Notes under the pieces: model-generated
Seen by the model: the letters and a program-made list of their open reading frames with translations, nothing else
The model's database searches: none
Told to the model about the DNA's origin: nothing
In this document: in pieces, positions 44,452-54,779 of the stretch
Numbering within the stretch: position 1 is the stretch's first letter
How the letters are laid out: each line of letters opens with the position of its first letter
NCBI RefSeq assembly: GCF_013408245.1
Contig: NZ_JACBYS010000002.1
Span: 620,001 to 684,000, forward strand
Length of the DNA: 64,000 nt
Origin: Duganella sp. 1224
Lineage (GTDB): Bacteria > Pseudomonadota > Gammaproteobacteria > Burkholderiales > Burkholderiaceae_D
Direction: 5' to 3'
Position numbers and translations under genes: made by a program

Positions 44452-44669
44452 GATGAAATTCCTCGTGAGTTGGGGTGAACAGATAGTGCTGGTTTGAACT
44501 TAAGCAAAACTTAGATTCTGGAATTGCTATTTGCACAAGATACCAGCGCACACCGGGCTAAGATTGTTCGACATCAATCAGTGGCTAGAAACCTTAGCAA
44601 CAATGCTATTTCATCACATGGGACCAGAGTGTGTCGCACACAAGAACTTGTAGGAAACTGTTACACAGC

Positions 44670-44743
44670 AAAACCGGGGTCAGTGCCGACATTCGGACAT
44701 TTCGCGTGCGAAATGTCCGAATGTCGGCACTGACCCCGGTTTT
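44670..44743. repeat. 74-bp palindrome with perfect 36-bp arms
   Basis: The left arm (44670-44705) is the exact reverse complement of the right arm (44708-44743), separated by only two bases. The ends are AAAACCGGGGTCAG and its complement. Its outer base forms the last base of the stop codon of the neighbouring minus-strand gene. One arm recurs at 34264-34292. Such perfect symmetry implies recent formation or active maintenance. Confidence 0.93.
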
Positions 44744-45021
44744 CAGGCGGTGGTGTCGATGTTGCGGCCCAGCGTTTTTTCGCTGCCGCGGCGGTCGGCG
44801 ACCGCCTGGTCGTTGGCGCGGGCTTCGTTGCGGGTGGCTTCGCTGTTTTGCTTGACGCGCTGCTGGAGTACGGCGTCATCCTTCTCGGCGCGTCGCGCCG
44901 TGTCGCTGCGGCGCGTCTCCGCCGCCTGCTCGCTACGCTGCTCGACACGGTTGGCGCGGGTCTCGCGCAGATTCAGCTGCAGCGGATTCGCGTTGGAGGT
45001 GGACGTTATATTGATTGCCAT
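44743..45021 (-). CDS. Small charged helical protein, unknown
   Basis: A 92-residue protein beginning MAINITSTSNANPLQLNLRE and continuing as Arg/Glu/Ala-rich helix (RVEQRSEQAAETRRSDTARR). It likely forms a coiled coil or is disordered. GGAG precedes the ATG but only by two bases, so the exact start is uncertain. It is divergent from phoH. Its stop codon touches the large palindrome. No family recognised. Confidence 0.5.
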   Translation of the reverse strand: MAINITSTSNANPLQLNLRETRANRVEQRSEQAAETRRSDTARRAEKDDAVLQQRVKQNSEATRNEARANDQAVADRRGSEKTLGRNIDTTA

Positions 45022-45134
45022 GGCTCCACTGTAGCGCAACAGCAAGCAAAATCAAGTGACCGTTGCGGCAAATACGATAAACTATCGGCTGTGCCGCCCG
45101 TCGGCCGTCGGCCCTCTCTCAGCAAAGCATCCCA

Positions 45135-46253
45135 TTGAAAACCAAAACTCCAGTCCAGCCGCATTACTTCGTTCCGGAGCCGCTCGATAACGCGCGCCTG
45201 GCCCATCTGTGCGGCCCGCTCGACGAAAACCTGCGGCAGATTTCCGCCGCGCTGGACGTCACCATTTTCCGCCGCGGCGACCAGTTCATCGTCAGCGGCC
45301 ACAACGCCGAACGCGCGGTCGAGATCCTTGACCACTTCTACGCCATCGCCAACAAGATCGTGCCGATCGAGGAGGTGCAACTGGCGCTGGTCGAACAGCG
45401 CGCCAGCATGCATGCCGGCAACACCGCCGCGCTGGCCCCCGAGGCGCAGGCCGCCGCCGGTGACGACGCGCCCGCCGCCCGTCCGGCCAGGCCGCGCAAG
45501 ATCGAACCGGTGCCGGCCGTCGACATCGACATCAACAGCCCGGTGCTGAAGACGCGCCGCAGCGACCTGCGCGGCCGCACGCCGCACCAGATCCGCTACC
45601 TGCGCAACATCCTCGAGCACGACATCAGCTTCGGCGTCGGCCCGGCCGGCACCGGCAAGACCTACCTGGCCGTGGCCTGCGCGGTCGACGCGCTGGAGCG
45701 CGATGCCGTCAAGCGCATCATCCTGACCCGGCCCGCGGTGGAGGCCGGCGAGCGCCTCGGTTTCCTGCCAGGCGACCTGTCGCAAAAGGTCGATCCCTAC
45801 CTGCGCCCGCTGTACGACGCGCTGTACGACCTGCTGGGCTTCGACCGCACGCAGAAGATGTTTGAAAAGCAGGTGATTGAAATCGCCCCGCTGGCCTATA
45901 TGCGCGGCCGCACGCTGAACCACGCCTTCGTGATCCTGGACGAGGCGCAGAACACCACGGTCGAGCAGATGAAGATGTTCCTGACGCGCATCGGCTTCGG
46001 CAGCAAGGCGGTGGTGACCGGCGACGTCACCCAGGTCGACCTGCACAAGAGCCAGAAGAGCGGCCTGGTGGACGCCATCCAGGTGCTGAAGGAAGTGCGC
46101 GGCATCGCCTTCAGCCACTTCAACAGCGAGGACGTGGTGCGCCACCCGCTGGTGGCGCGCATCGTCGACGCCTACGAAACCGCCCACAACCACGAAGCGG
46201 AAATCGCTCCCCTCCTCAAAGCCACGGCTCTCAAAAATGTCCGCAAAAAATAA
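45135..46253 (+). CDS. phoH: PhoH-like ATPase (YbeZ)
   Basis: P-loop ATPase of 372 residues in the PhoH/YbeZ family, which works with YbeY in rRNA and ribosome maturation. An N-terminal KH-like region (about 30-90) is followed by the ATPase: [20 protein letters not shown] (Walker A), [20 protein letters not shown], and [20 protein letters not shown] (Walker B). TTG 45135 is the only reasonable start and lacks a strong ribosome-binding site. It overlaps ybeY by 17 bp, the common phoH-ybeY-corC-lnt order. Confidence 0.93.
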   Translation: MKTKTPVQPHYFVPEPLDNARLAHLCGPLDENLRQISAALDVTIFRRGDQFIVSGHNAERAVEILDHFYAIANKIVPIEEVQLALVEQRASMHAGNTAALAPEAQAAAGDDAPAARPARPRKIEPVPAVDIDINSPVLKTRRSDLRGRTPHQIRYLRNILEHDISFGVGPAGTGKTYLAVACAVDALERDAVKRIILTRPAVEAGERLGFLPGDLSQKVDPYLRPLYDALYDLLGFDRTQKMFEKQVIEIAPLAYMRGRTLNHAFVILDEAQNTTVEQMKMFLTRIGFGSKAVVTGDVTQVDLHKSQKSGLVDAIQVLKEVRGIAFSHFNSEDVVRHPLVARIVDAYETAHNHEAEIAPLLKATALKNVRKK

Positions 46254-46701
46254 ACTGACGCTGTCGGTGCAATACGCCGACCCGCGCCTGCAAGAAACCA
46301 TCACCCGTCCGAAAATCCGCAAGTGGGTGCAAGCCGCGCTGTTTGCCCCGGCCGAGCTGACCATCCGCTTTGTCGACGCCGAAGAAGGCCAGGCGCTGAA
46401 CCGCGAATACCGCGGCAAGGACTACGCCACCAACGTGCTGACCTTCGCCTACAACGAGGGCGAGGAGGAACTGCCGGACGACGCCCCGACCCAGGCCGAC
46501 ATCATCCTCTGCACCGACGTGCTGGAGCGGGAAGCGGCCGAGCAAAAGAAAACCGTGGAAGAGCACACCGCCCACCTGATCGTCCACGGCGTGCTGCACG
46601 CCCAGGGCTACGACCACCTGGACGATGACGAGGCCGCCGAGATGGAAGGCATCGAGACCGAGATCCTGGCCGCATTGGGGATGGCAGATCCTTACGCATA
46701 G
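46237..46701 (+). CDS. ybeY: Endoribonuclease YbeY
   Basis: Zinc-dependent RNase (154 residues) required for 16S rRNA 3' maturation and ribosome quality control. The metal signature H-x3-H-x5-H appears as [11 protein letters not shown], preceded by [20 protein letters not shown]. It overlaps the end of phoH by 17 bp. Confidence 0.95.
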   Translation: MSAKNKLTLSVQYADPRLQETITRPKIRKWVQAALFAPAELTIRFVDAEEGQALNREYRGKDYATNVLTFAYNEGEEELPDDAPTQADIILCTDVLEREAAEQKKTVEEHTAHLIVHGVLHAQGYDHLDDDEAAEMEGIETEILAALGMADPYA

Positions 46702-46708
46702 TGGTACA

Positions 46709-46741
46709 GTGGGGCTGTCTTTTTGACAAAAACGGCCCCAC
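46709..46741. other. Hairpin between ybeY and corC
   Basis: GTGGGGC (46709-46715) pairs with GCCCCAC (46735-46741), and inside it TTTTT pairs with AAAAA. It lies 8 bp after ybeY and 53 bp before the chosen corC start. It lacks a trailing T-run, so it may be an RNA-processing or stability element rather than a terminator. Confidence 0.5.
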
Positions 46742-46793
46742 CTCCCCATTTGGTGTATCCTATACCCCTTCGAAACAACGGCTCACGCCTGCT

Positions 46794-47678
46794 ATGCAAG
46801 AGCACTCTAGTAGCGTCAAGACTGACGCTAAACCCCACAGGTCGCTGTTTGAACGGCTGACCGCCCTGATCTCCCCCGAGCCCGAGAACCGATCGGAGCT
46901 CCTCGAAGTTCTGCACGATGCCCACGAACGCAACCTGATCGACGCCGACGCCCTGTCGATGATCGAGGGCGTGTTCCAGGTGTCCGACCTGTCCGCCCGC
47001 GACATCATGATTCCGCGCTCGCAGATGGACGTCATCGATATCTCCAAGCCGATCGACGAGTGGATGCCGCTGGTGCTGGAAACCGCCCACTCGCGCTTCC
47101 CCGCCATCGAAGGCGAACGCGACAAGGTGGTCGGCATCCTGCTGGCCAAGGACCTGCTACGCTACTACGCCGAAGAGTCGTTCGACGTGCGCGACATGCT
47201 GCGCCCGGCCATCTTCATCCCCGAATCCAAGCGCCTGAACGTGCTGCTGCGCGACTTCCGCGCCAACCACAACCACATGGCCATCGTCGTCGACGAGTAC
47301 TCCGGCGTGGCCGGCCTGATCACCATCGAGGATGTGCTGGAGCAGATCGTCGGCGACATCGAGGACGAGTACGATTTCGACGAGGAAGAGGACAACATCC
47401 TGTCGATCCGCGAGGGCCAGTTCGGCCCGCGCTGGCGCGTCAAGGCGCTGACCGAGATCGAACAGTTCAACGAAGAGCTGGACACCGCGCTGCCGGACGA
47501 CGACGTCGACACCATCGGCGGCCTGGTGGCCAAGCACCTCGGCCGCATGCCGCACAAGGGCGACACCTTCGAGTTCCAGGGGCTGCGCTTTGAAGTGCTG
47601 CGCGCCGACGCCCGCCAGATCCACGTGCTGACGGTCGAGAAGCTGCCGCCGGCGCCTGCCCAAGACGACGACGCATAA
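46794..47678 (+). CDS. corC: CorC/HlyC-family CBS-domain protein
   Basis: A 294-residue cytosolic protein with paired CBS domains (about 65-190: ARDIMIPRSQMDVIDISKPI; VVGILLAKDLLRYYAEE; VDEYSGVAGLITIEDVLEQI) and a C-terminal CorC_HlyC transporter-associated domain (about 205-285: FNEELDTALPDDDVDTIGGL). The family is linked to magnesium/cobalt efflux. I chose ATG 46794; an in-frame GTG at 46701 would overlap the ybeY stop and give a non-family extension. It overlaps lnt by one base. Confidence 0.92.
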   Translation: MQEHSSSVKTDAKPHRSLFERLTALISPEPENRSELLEVLHDAHERNLIDADALSMIEGVFQVSDLSARDIMIPRSQMDVIDISKPIDEWMPLVLETAHSRFPAIEGERDKVVGILLAKDLLRYYAEESFDVRDMLRPAIFIPESKRLNVLLRDFRANHNHMAIVVDEYSGVAGLITIEDVLEQIVGDIEDEYDFDEEEDNILSIREGQFGPRWRVKALTEIEQFNEELDTALPDDDVDTIGGLVAKHLGRMPHKGDTFEFQGLRFEVLRADARQIHVLTVEKLPPAPAQDDDA

Positions 47679-49249
47679 TGCGCTTTCGCCGCGCCAACCC
47701 CAACGACCCACCCAAGCCGCAACGCTCGACCCGAGGCCGGATGATCATCACCGGCATCGCCGGCGCGCTGTGCGTGTTCGCCTTCGCGCCGTTCGGCTGG
47801 TGGCCGCTGGAGATCCTCGGCCTGGCCACGCTGTTCTACCAGGTGCTGCGCAGCAGCGGCGTCAAGGCCGCCGCGCTGATCGGCTGGGCCTTCGTCACCG
47901 GCTGGACCGTGGCGGGCGTGCACTGGCTGTACGTGTCGATGCACACCTATGGCGCCATGCCGGCGCCGCTGGCGGCGCTGGCGGTGCTGCTGCTGGGCGC
48001 CGCCATGGGCCTGTACGGCGCCGCCGCCATGGCCGGCGCCGCCTGGCTGCGCCAGCGCTGGACGCTGCCGCTGCCGGCCGCCAACCTGCTGGTGTTCCCG
48101 GCCATGTGGTCGCTGTTCGAATGGCTGCGCGGCTGGCTGTTCACCGGCTTCCCGTGGCTGTCGTCCGGCTACGCCCACAACCACAGCCCGCTGGCCGGCT
48201 TTGCGCCCGTCATCGGCCAGTACGGCCTGGGCTGGCTGGCGGCGGTGATCGCCGGCGCGCTGCTGTTGCTGCTGCACCGCACGCGCCTGCGCGCGGCCGG
48301 CCTGATCGTCGCCATCTGCGTGGCCGGCGTGGCGCTCAGCTTCCTGCAGTGGACCTACCCAGAAGGCAAACCGATCTCGGTGCGCCTGTTGCAGGGCAAT
48401 GTGCCGCAGGAAGAGAAATTCAACGGCGCCCGCATCGTCGCCATCATGCAGCAGTACCAGCAAGCCATCATGGCCGCCCCGGCCGACCTGATCGCCACGC
48501 CGGAGACGGCGATTGCCGCCCTGCCGCAGGCGCTGCCGCCGGATTACCTGTCCGGCATCGCCCAGTACCTGAACAAGACCAACAGCAACCTGATCCTCGG
48601 CATCTTCACCGCCGACAGCGAAACCGTCTACCACAACAGCGTGATCGGCATCCCGGCCAAGCTGGGCGGCAGCTACTACCGCTACGACAAGCACCACCTG
48701 GTGCCGTTTGGCGAGTTCGTGCCGTTCGGCTTCCACTGGTTCGTCAACCTGATGTCGATCCCGCTGGGCGACCAGACCAGCGGCGCGGACATCCAGCCGG
48801 CGTTCCCGATCAAGGACCAGCGCGTGCTGCCCAATATCTGCTACGAAGACTTGTTTGGCGAGGAAATCGCGGCCCAGCTGAACCATCCGGCACAGGACCA
48901 GAAGCCGGCGACCATCCTGCTCAACACCTCCAACCTGGCCTGGTTTGGCGACACCATCGCCATCCCGCAGCATTTGCAGATCTCGCAGATGCGCAGCCTG
49001 GAAACCGGCCGTCCGATGCTGCGGGCGACCAATACCGGGGCCACCGCCATCATCCACGGCGACGGCAAAGTGGAGCGGCAGCTGCCGGTCAACACGCTGG
49101 GCTCGCTGGATGCCCGCGTCCAGGGCATGGCGGGCAGCACGCCCTATATCATCTGGGGGAACAAGCTGTTCCTCGTGCTGGCGGTGCTGTCGCTGCTGGC
49201 GGCGTGGTTTTTGACGCGCCGCGCAAAAAATCAGCCAAAAGCCGCTTAA
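47678..49249 (+). CDS. lnt: Apolipoprotein N-acyltransferase Lnt
   Basis: Adds the third acyl chain to lipoproteins at the periplasmic face of the inner membrane. The 523-residue protein has about six N-terminal membrane segments (25-225). A nitrilase-fold domain follows, with the catalytic Glu in ATPETAI, Lys in YDKHHLVPFGE and Cys in NICYEDLFG. A final C-terminal membrane helix is at about 495-515. Its ATG overlaps the corC stop (TAATG). Confidence 0.95.
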   Translation: MRFRRANPNDPPKPQRSTRGRMIITGIAGALCVFAFAPFGWWPLEILGLATLFYQVLRSSGVKAAALIGWAFVTGWTVAGVHWLYVSMHTYGAMPAPLAALAVLLLGAAMGLYGAAAMAGAAWLRQRWTLPLPAANLLVFPAMWSLFEWLRGWLFTGFPWLSSGYAHNHSPLAGFAPVIGQYGLGWLAAVIAGALLLLLHRTRLRAAGLIVAICVAGVALSFLQWTYPEGKPISVRLLQGNVPQEEKFNGARIVAIMQQYQQAIMAAPADLIATPETAIAALPQALPPDYLSGIAQYLNKTNSNLILGIFTADSETVYHNSVIGIPAKLGGSYYRYDKHHLVPFGEFVPFGFHWFVNLMSIPLGDQTSGADIQPAFPIKDQRVLPNICYEDLFGEEIAAQLNHPAQDQKPATILLNTSNLAWFGDTIAIPQHLQISQMRSLETGRPMLRATNTGATAIIHGDGKVERQLPVNTLGSLDARVQGMAGSTPYIIWGNKLFLVLAVLSLLAAWFLTRRAKNQPKAA

Positions 49250-49329
49250 CCCGCTAAAATCATCCCTTTAGCGAAACTGCAACCGCGCGCCCGCCGGCCC
49301 TTGCCCGGGCGCGCCACCGACGATACAAG

Positions 49330-50247
49330 ATGCTGACATTTCAACAAATTATCCTGACCTTGCAAACCTACTGGGACAAGCAAGGCTGCGCCCTGCTCCA
49401 GCCATACGACATGGAAGTGGGCGCCGGCACCTTCCACACCGGCACTTTCCTGCGCGCGATCGGCCCCGAGCCGTGGCGCGCCGCCTACGTCCAGCCGTCG
49501 CGCCGCCCGAAAGACGGCCGCTATGGCGAGAACCCGAACCGCGGCCAGCACTACTACCAGTACCAGGTGGTGATGAAGCCGGCGCCGGAAAACATCCTCG
49601 ACCTGTATCTGGGTTCGCTGGAGGCGCTGGGCCTGGACCTGAAGCAAAACGACGTGCGTTTCGTGGAAGACGACTGGGAATCGCCGACGCTGGGCGCCTG
49701 GGGCCTGGGTTGGGAAGTCTGGCTGAACGGCATGGAGGTGACGCAGTTCACCTACTTCCAGCAAGTGGGCGGCCTGGATTGCAAACCGGTGCTGGGCGAG
49801 ATCACCTACGGCGTCGAGCGCCTGGCCATGTACCTGCAGGGCGTCGAGAATATGTATGACCTGGTGTGGACCACCTGGGAAGAGAATGGCGAAACGAAAA
49901 CGCTGAAGTACGGCGACGTGTTCCATCAAAATGAAGTGGAGCAGTCGGCCTACAACTTCGAGCATTCGAACACCGAGCTGCTGTTCTCGCAGTTTAACAA
50001 CCACGAATCGGAAGCCAAGCGCCTGATCGAAGCGCAGCTGACGCTGCCGGCCTATGAGCAGATCATGAAGGCCTCGCACAGCTTCAACCTGCTGGACGCG
50101 CGCGGCGCCATCTCGGTGACCGAACGCGCCGCCTACATCGGCCGCGTGCGCGCGCTGTCGCGCCTCGTCGCCCAGGCCTACTACGACTCGCGCGAGCGCC
50201 TCGGCTTCCCGATGGCCCCGAAGACTGCCGCCGTCGCCGCTGAATAA
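49330..50247 (+). CDS. glyQ: Glycyl-tRNA synthetase alpha subunit
   Basis: Catalytic subunit of the alpha2-beta2 GlyRS, charging tRNA-Gly. The 305 residues match the family length (about 300). Characteristic are [20 protein letters not shown], the motif [20 protein letters not shown] and [21 protein letters not shown] [20 protein letters not shown]. It is followed 15 bp later by the beta subunit. Confidence 0.97.
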   Translation: MLTFQQIILTLQTYWDKQGCALLQPYDMEVGAGTFHTGTFLRAIGPEPWRAAYVQPSRRPKDGRYGENPNRGQHYYQYQVVMKPAPENILDLYLGSLEALGLDLKQNDVRFVEDDWESPTLGAWGLGWEVWLNGMEVTQFTYFQQVGGLDCKPVLGEITYGVERLAMYLQGVENMYDLVWTTWEENGETKTLKYGDVFHQNEVEQSAYNFEHSNTELLFSQFNNHESEAKRLIEAQLTLPAYEQIMKASHSFNLLDARGAISVTERAAYIGRVRALSRLVAQAYYDSRERLGFPMAPKTAAVAAE

Positions 50248-50262
50248 AACGATATAAACGAT

Positions 50263-52386
50263 ATGACTCAAACTCTGCTCATCGAACTGCTGACCGAAGA
50301 ACTGCCGCCGAAGGCGCTCGCCAAACTGGGCAAGGCTTTCGCGGACGGCATCGTCAACGGCCTGAAATCGCGCGACTTCCTGGAAGCCGACAGCGTCGCC
50401 ACCGCCTACGCCACGCCGCGCCGCCTGGCCGTGTCCATCACCAAGGTGCGCGCCGTGTCGCCGGACAAATCGATCCGCGAAAAAGTGCTGCCGGTCTCGG
50501 TGGCGCTGGACGCCAACGGCAACGGCACGCCGCCGCTGGCCAAGAAACTGGCCGCGCTGGGCTTCCCTGACCTGACCGTGGCCGACCTGGAACGCGCGCA
50601 GGACGGCAAGGCCGAAAGCTTCTTCTACACCTACACCGCTGCCGGCAGCGCGCTGCAAGGCGGCCTGCAAGCCGCACTGGAAGAATCGGTCGCCAAGCTG
50701 CCGATTCCAAAAGTGATGAGCTACCAGCGTCCGGACGGCGCCACCGTGCAGTTCGTGCGTCCCGCCCACGCGCTGGTCGCGCTGCATGGCGACACCGTGC
50801 TGCCACTGACGCTGCTGGGCCTGACCGGCGGCAACCTTACCGAAGGCCACCGCTTCCTGACCGCGCCGGGCAAGCGCGCCGTCACCATCGCCAACGCTGA
50901 CGCCTACGCCGCCACGCTGAAGGCCGATGGCAAGGTGCTGGCCTCGGTCGAAGAGCGCAAGGAACAGATCCGTGCCGAGCTGCTGGCCAAGGCCGGCGCC
51001 GACCAGGTGCTGATGCCGGAATCGCTGCTGGACGAAGTGGCCGCGCTGGTCGAATGGCCGGTGGTCTACGAATGCAAGTTCGAGGAAGAATTCCTGGCCG
51101 TGCCGCAGGAATGCCTGATCCTGACCATGCAAACCAACCAGAAATACTTCGCGCTGACCGACACCAACGGCAAGCTGCGCTCGCGCTTCCTGATTGTCTC
51201 CAACATCGCCACCGACACGCCGGCCGCCATCATCGACGGCAACGAGCGCGTGGTGCGTCCGCGCCTGTCCGACGCCAAGTTCTTCTTCGAGCAGGACAAG
51301 AAGAAGACGCTGGAATCGCGCCTGCCGCTGCTGAAGAACGTCGTCTACCACAACAAGCTGGGCACCCAGGCCGAGCGCAGCGAACGCGTGACCGCGCTGG
51401 CCGGCGCCATCGCCGCCAAGCTGGGCGCCGCCGGTTTGCAAGCCGATGTCGCGCTGACCGAGCGCGCCGCCAAGCTGTCCAAGGCCGACCTGCTGACCGA
51501 CATGGTGGGCGAATTCCCCGAGCTGCAAGGCATCATGGGCACCTACTATGCCCGCAACGACGGCGAACCGGAAGACGTGGCGCTGGCCGCATCGGAACAC
51601 TACCAGCCGCGCTTCGCCGGCGACGCCCTGCCATCGACCGTGACCGGCACCGCCGTCGCCCTGGCCGACAAGCTGGAAACCCTGGTCGGCATCTGGGCCA
51701 TCGGCCTGCAGCCGACCGGCGACAAGGACCCGTTCGCGCTGCGCCGCCACGCGCTGGGCGTGCTGCGCATGCTGATCGAAAAGCGCCTGTCGCTGTCGAT
51801 CACCGGCCTGCTGGCCGACGCCGCGCAACAGTTCACCACCGTCGCCGGCTTCAAGGACCCGGGCGCCGACGTCGCGGCCTTCATGTTCGACCGCCTGCGC
51901 GGCATCCTGCGCGAGCGCGGCTTCTCGGTCAACGAGATCGAAGCCGTGGTGGCCCAGAACCCGGACCGCCTGGACGACATCGTGCAGCGCCTGGAAGCCG
52001 TGCAAGCCTTCGCCGCGCTGCCGGAATCGGCCTCGCTGGCCGCCGCCAACAAGCGCATCACCAACATCCTGAAGAAGAACGAGGAAGCGCTGGCCGCTGT
52101 TGGCGAACATGGCGTCAACGTCGCGCTGCTGAAGGACGCGGCGGAAGTCAACCTGAACGCCGCCGTGGTGCGCGTACTGCCAGCCATCGACGACGCCTTC
52201 AACAAGGGCGACTTCGCCGGTACGCTGAAAACGCTGGCGCAGCTGAAGGAGGAAGTCGACGCCTTCTTCAACGACGTCATGGTGATGGCCGAAGACGTCG
52301 CCCTGCGCAACAACCGTCTGGCGCTGCTGTCCTCCCTGCACGGGATGATGAACCGCGTGGCCGACATTTCCAAGCTGGCGGCCTAA
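50263..52386 (+). CDS. glyS: Glycyl-tRNA synthetase beta subunit
   Basis: tRNA-binding subunit of GlyRS (707 residues, family about 690). It opens [20 protein letters not shown] and contains [20 protein letters not shown] and the HD-type and anticodon-binding C-terminal helices. It forms an operon with glyQ and lies 15 bp before the gmhB start. Confidence 0.97.
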   Translation: MTQTLLIELLTEELPPKALAKLGKAFADGIVNGLKSRDFLEADSVATAYATPRRLAVSITKVRAVSPDKSIREKVLPVSVALDANGNGTPPLAKKLAALGFPDLTVADLERAQDGKAESFFYTYTAAGSALQGGLQAALEESVAKLPIPKVMSYQRPDGATVQFVRPAHALVALHGDTVLPLTLLGLTGGNLTEGHRFLTAPGKRAVTIANADAYAATLKADGKVLASVEERKEQIRAELLAKAGADQVLMPESLLDEVAALVEWPVVYECKFEEEFLAVPQECLILTMQTNQKYFALTDTNGKLRSRFLIVSNIATDTPAAIIDGNERVVRPRLSDAKFFFEQDKKKTLESRLPLLKNVVYHNKLGTQAERSERVTALAGAIAAKLGAAGLQADVALTERAAKLSKADLLTDMVGEFPELQGIMGTYYARNDGEPEDVALAASEHYQPRFAGDALPSTVTGTAVALADKLETLVGIWAIGLQPTGDKDPFALRRHALGVLRMLIEKRLSLSITGLLADAAQQFTTVAGFKDPGADVAAFMFDRLRGILRERGFSVNEIEAVVAQNPDRLDDIVQRLEAVQAFAALPESASLAAANKRITNILKKNEEALAAVGEHGVNVALLKDAAEVNLNAAVVRVLPAIDDAFNKGDFAGTLKTLAQLKEEVDAFFNDVMVMAEDVALRNNRLALLSSLHGMMNRVADISKLAA

Positions 52387-52401
52387 ATGGGAGCGCCGTC
52401 C

Positions 52402-52968
52402 ATGAAACTGATCATTCTCGATCGCGACGGCGTTATCAACCACGATTCGCCGGACTTCATCAAATCGCCGGCGGAGTGGATCCCCATTCCCGGCTCGATG
52501 GAGGCGATCGCCCGCCTGAACCAGGCCGGCTACCGGGTGGTGGTGGCGTCGAACCAGTCGGGCATCGCCCGCGAGTTCTTCGACATGACCATCCTCAACG
52601 CCATCCACCAGAAGATGCACAACCTGGCGCAGCAAGTGGGCGCGGACATCGACGCGGTGTTCTTCTGCCCGCACGCGGCGGCCGACAACTGCGACTGCCG
52701 CAAGCCCAAGCCGGGCATGTTCACAGAAATCTCGCAGCGCTATAAAATCAGCCTGAAAGGCGTGCCGGTGGTCGGCGACTCGCTGCGCGACCTGCAGGCC
52801 GGCTATGTCAGCGGCTGCGTGCCGTACCTGGTCCTCACCGGCAAGGGAGAAAAGACCCAGGCCACCGGCGGTCTGCCGCCGGGCACCATGGTGTTCCCGG
52901 ACCTGGCGGCCATGGTCACGCACCTGCTGAAAACCAGCACCCCGCCGGCGCTGCACGTCGTCAGCTAA
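52402..52968 (+). CDS. gmhB: D-glycero-beta-D-manno-heptose-1,7-bisphosphate 7-phosphatase
   Basis: HAD-family phosphatase (188 residues) in ADP-heptose synthesis for LPS core. The nucleophile motif is LDRDGVIN, with SNQSGIAR, a zinc-binding CPHAAADNCDCRKPKPG and VGDSLRDLQAG. ATG 52402 is preferred over 52387, because GGGAGCG then fits as ribosome-binding site. It feeds the same pathway as waaC downstream. It lies between glyS and the acyltransferase gene. Confidence 0.94.
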   Translation: MKLIILDRDGVINHDSPDFIKSPAEWIPIPGSMEAIARLNQAGYRVVVASNQSGIAREFFDMTILNAIHQKMHNLAQQVGADIDAVFFCPHAAADNCDCRKPKPGMFTEISQRYKISLKGVPVVGDSLRDLQAGYVSGCVPYLVLTGKGEKTQATGGLPPGTMVFPDLAAMVTHLLKTSTPPALHVVS

Positions 52969-52987
52969 TCGTTTTTGGAGTCTGCCC

Positions 52988-53728
52988 TTGGGTCATCCCG
53001 TTCTGTTCCTGCGTTCCCTGATCTTCACCATCGTCATGGTGGTATCGACCATTCTCTGGTCCTGCGTGTGCTTCCTGGCGGCGCCGCTGCCGTATCGCCA
53101 GCGCTTCTTCATCACCTCGCGCTGGAACGTCTTCATCATCTGGTGCCTGCGCGTGATCTGCGGCATCCGCTACGAGATCCGCGGCCAGGAGAACCTGCCG
53201 GACGCCCAGGCCATCGTGCTGTCCAAGCACCAGTCGGCGTGGGAAACCATCTTCCTGCTGCCGAACATGCCGCGTCCCCTGGTGTTCGTGTTTAAAAAAG
53301 AGATCCTGTACATTCCCTTCTTCGGCTGGGCCATGGCGCTGCTGCGCATGATCCCGATCGACCGCAAGCAAGGCAAGAACGCCTTCAAGCACGTGGTCCG
53401 ACACGGCAAGCGCCGGCTGGCGCAGGGCTTGTGGATCATCATGTTCCCGGAAGGGACGCGCATCCCGGTCGGCCAGACCGGCAAGTACAAGAGCGGCGGC
53501 ACGCGCCTGGCCATCGACACCAATTCGGTGGTGGTGCCAATTGCCCACAACTCGGGCGAGTGCTGGCCAAAAAACTCTTTCATCAAACGGCCCGGCCTTG
53601 TTACAGTATCGATAGGTAAGCCAATCTCGCCGGAAGGCCACACGCCGGACAGCATGATGCAACAGGTGGAAAATTGGATAGAATCAGAAATGCGCGTCAT
53701 TTCGCCCCACGCCTACAGCGCTGGTTAG
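52988..53728 (+). CDS. plsC: 1-acyl-sn-glycerol-3-phosphate acyltransferase
   Basis: Makes phosphatidic acid at the inner membrane. A 246-residue PlsC-type protein with an N-terminal membrane helix (8-30). Its catalytic motif reads H-Q-S-A-W-E (His-x4-Glu rather than the usual His-x4-Asp), followed by a conserved FPEGTR and VPIAHNSGECW. The start is TTG 52988, with GGAG seven bases upstream. It overlaps the following gene by 55 bp. The His-x4-Glu variant is, to my knowledge, common in this family in betaproteobacteria. Confidence 0.92.
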   Translation: MGHPVLFLRSLIFTIVMVVSTILWSCVCFLAAPLPYRQRFFITSRWNVFIIWCLRVICGIRYEIRGQENLPDAQAIVLSKHQSAWETIFLLPNMPRPLVFVFKKEILYIPFFGWAMALLRMIPIDRKQGKNAFKHVVRHGKRRLAQGLWIIMFPEGTRIPVGQTGKYKSGGTRLAIDTNSVVVPIAHNSGECWPKNSFIKRPGLVTVSIGKPISPEGHTPDSMMQQVENWIESEMRVISPHAYSAG

Positions 53729-54690
53729 ACGATCTGGCGACCACGGTCAAACCGGCGTCGCCCGATCCGAATCAACCAGACCTGTTTGGACGGGAGGCCT
53801 CGCCGCCTCCCCGGCCGGTGTACACCACGCCGGTATGGTCGGTTCCACCGACACCCGCCGCATCGCAACAACCTCCTCCCGTATCGCCCTACGTCGCCCC
53901 GCCGGAAACCGCGGTGCCGGTGAAAACCCGGCCGCTGGTGGCGCCGCCGTCGGACCAGCCGCCGCGACGGCAGCTGCTGGTGGGCGACTTTGTGCTTGAA
54001 TATGAGCTGCGCCGCTCGACGCGCCGCTCGATCGGCTTCATGATCGACGACGATGGCCTGCGCGTGACCGCGCCCAAGCGCGTCAGCATCGCCGAAATCG
54101 ATGAAGCCATCCGCACCAAGCAGCACTGGATCCTCAGCAAACTGAAAGAACGGCGCGAACGCCGCGCGGCGCGGCTGCAAAAGCCGCCGGTGGAATGGAT
54201 CGACGGCGCGCAGTTGCCGTATCTCGGCGCCGACATCACGCTGCGGCTGCTGGTGGGCGGGCGCAATCGCAGCATCTACAACCCCAACACGCGCGAGCTG
54301 TGGATGACGCTTCTCCCCGGCGCCAGCGAGACGCTGCTCAAGGAGCGGGTCAAGCAGTGGTATCAGCAGCAGGCCAAGGAGCTGTTCGCGCAGCGGCTGG
54401 ATCTGTATGCCGGGCGGCTGGGCGTGCAGTATCACTCGTTCGGCCTGTCGTCGGCCGGCACGCGCTGGGGTTCCTGCACCGCCGACCGCAAGATCCGCCT
54501 GAACTGGAAGCTGATCCACTTCTCGCTGCCGCTGATCGACTACGTGGTGGCGCACGAACTGTCGCACATCCTGGAAATGAACCACAGCCAGCAATTCTGG
54601 GACACCGTCGGCCTGATCTACCCGGAATACGAAGACGCCAAGAACCTGCTGCGCAAGCGCTCGCAGGAACTGCCCGTCCTGTTCAACTAG
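53674..54690 (+). CDS. SprT/YgjP-like M48-type metallohydrolase
   Basis: A 338-residue protein of the DUF45/YgjP metal-dependent hydrolase family. The catalytic zinc site is HELSHILEMNHSQQFW (His-Glu-x2-His ... His). The first about 95 residues are Pro-rich and look disordered; the conserved region begins with VLEYELRRSTRRSIGFMIDD and includes GTRWGSC. It starts at TTG 53674, inside the plsC gene (55-bp overlap), with AGGTGG upstream. The start is less certain because the N-terminus is low-complexity. Substrate unknown. Confidence 0.88.
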   Translation: MDRIRNARHFAPRLQRWLDDLATTVKPASPDPNQPDLFGREASPPPRPVYTTPVWSVPPTPAASQQPPPVSPYVAPPETAVPVKTRPLVAPPSDQPPRRQLLVGDFVLEYELRRSTRRSIGFMIDDDGLRVTAPKRVSIAEIDEAIRTKQHWILSKLKERRERRAARLQKPPVEWIDGAQLPYLGADITLRLLVGGRNRSIYNPNTRELWMTLLPGASETLLKERVKQWYQQQAKELFAQRLDLYAGRLGVQYHSFGLSSAGTRWGSCTADRKIRLNWKLIHFSLPLIDYVVAHELSHILEMNHSQQFWDTVGLIYPEYEDAKNLLRKRSQELPVLFN

Positions 54691-54779
54691 CACGCGCGCT
54701 CATTCCTGATCGTAACGCGCGCGTCCCGTCTGGCGCACGTGACAAAATACGCCTCACATACACGCTGATCGAGGTCGCC

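Noticed and set aside
46723..46761. TTGACA followed by TATCCT/TATACC as a promoter for corC
   Set aside because: The spacing between TTGACA and the possible -10 is 27 bp or more, too long for sigma-70; the TTGACA lies inside the hairpin loop.
49285..49314. GC-rich hairpin before glyQ as a terminator
   Set aside because: The stem GCGCGCCCG/CGGGCGCGC is real but no T-run follows, and it lies between genes of one likely operon.
49246..52956. Very long open frame (over 1,200 codons) antisense to glyQ-glyS-gmhB
   Set aside because: It mirrors well-identified genes on the other strand; high GC makes stop codons rare in antisense frames, and the protein is His/Gln/Arg-rich without domains.
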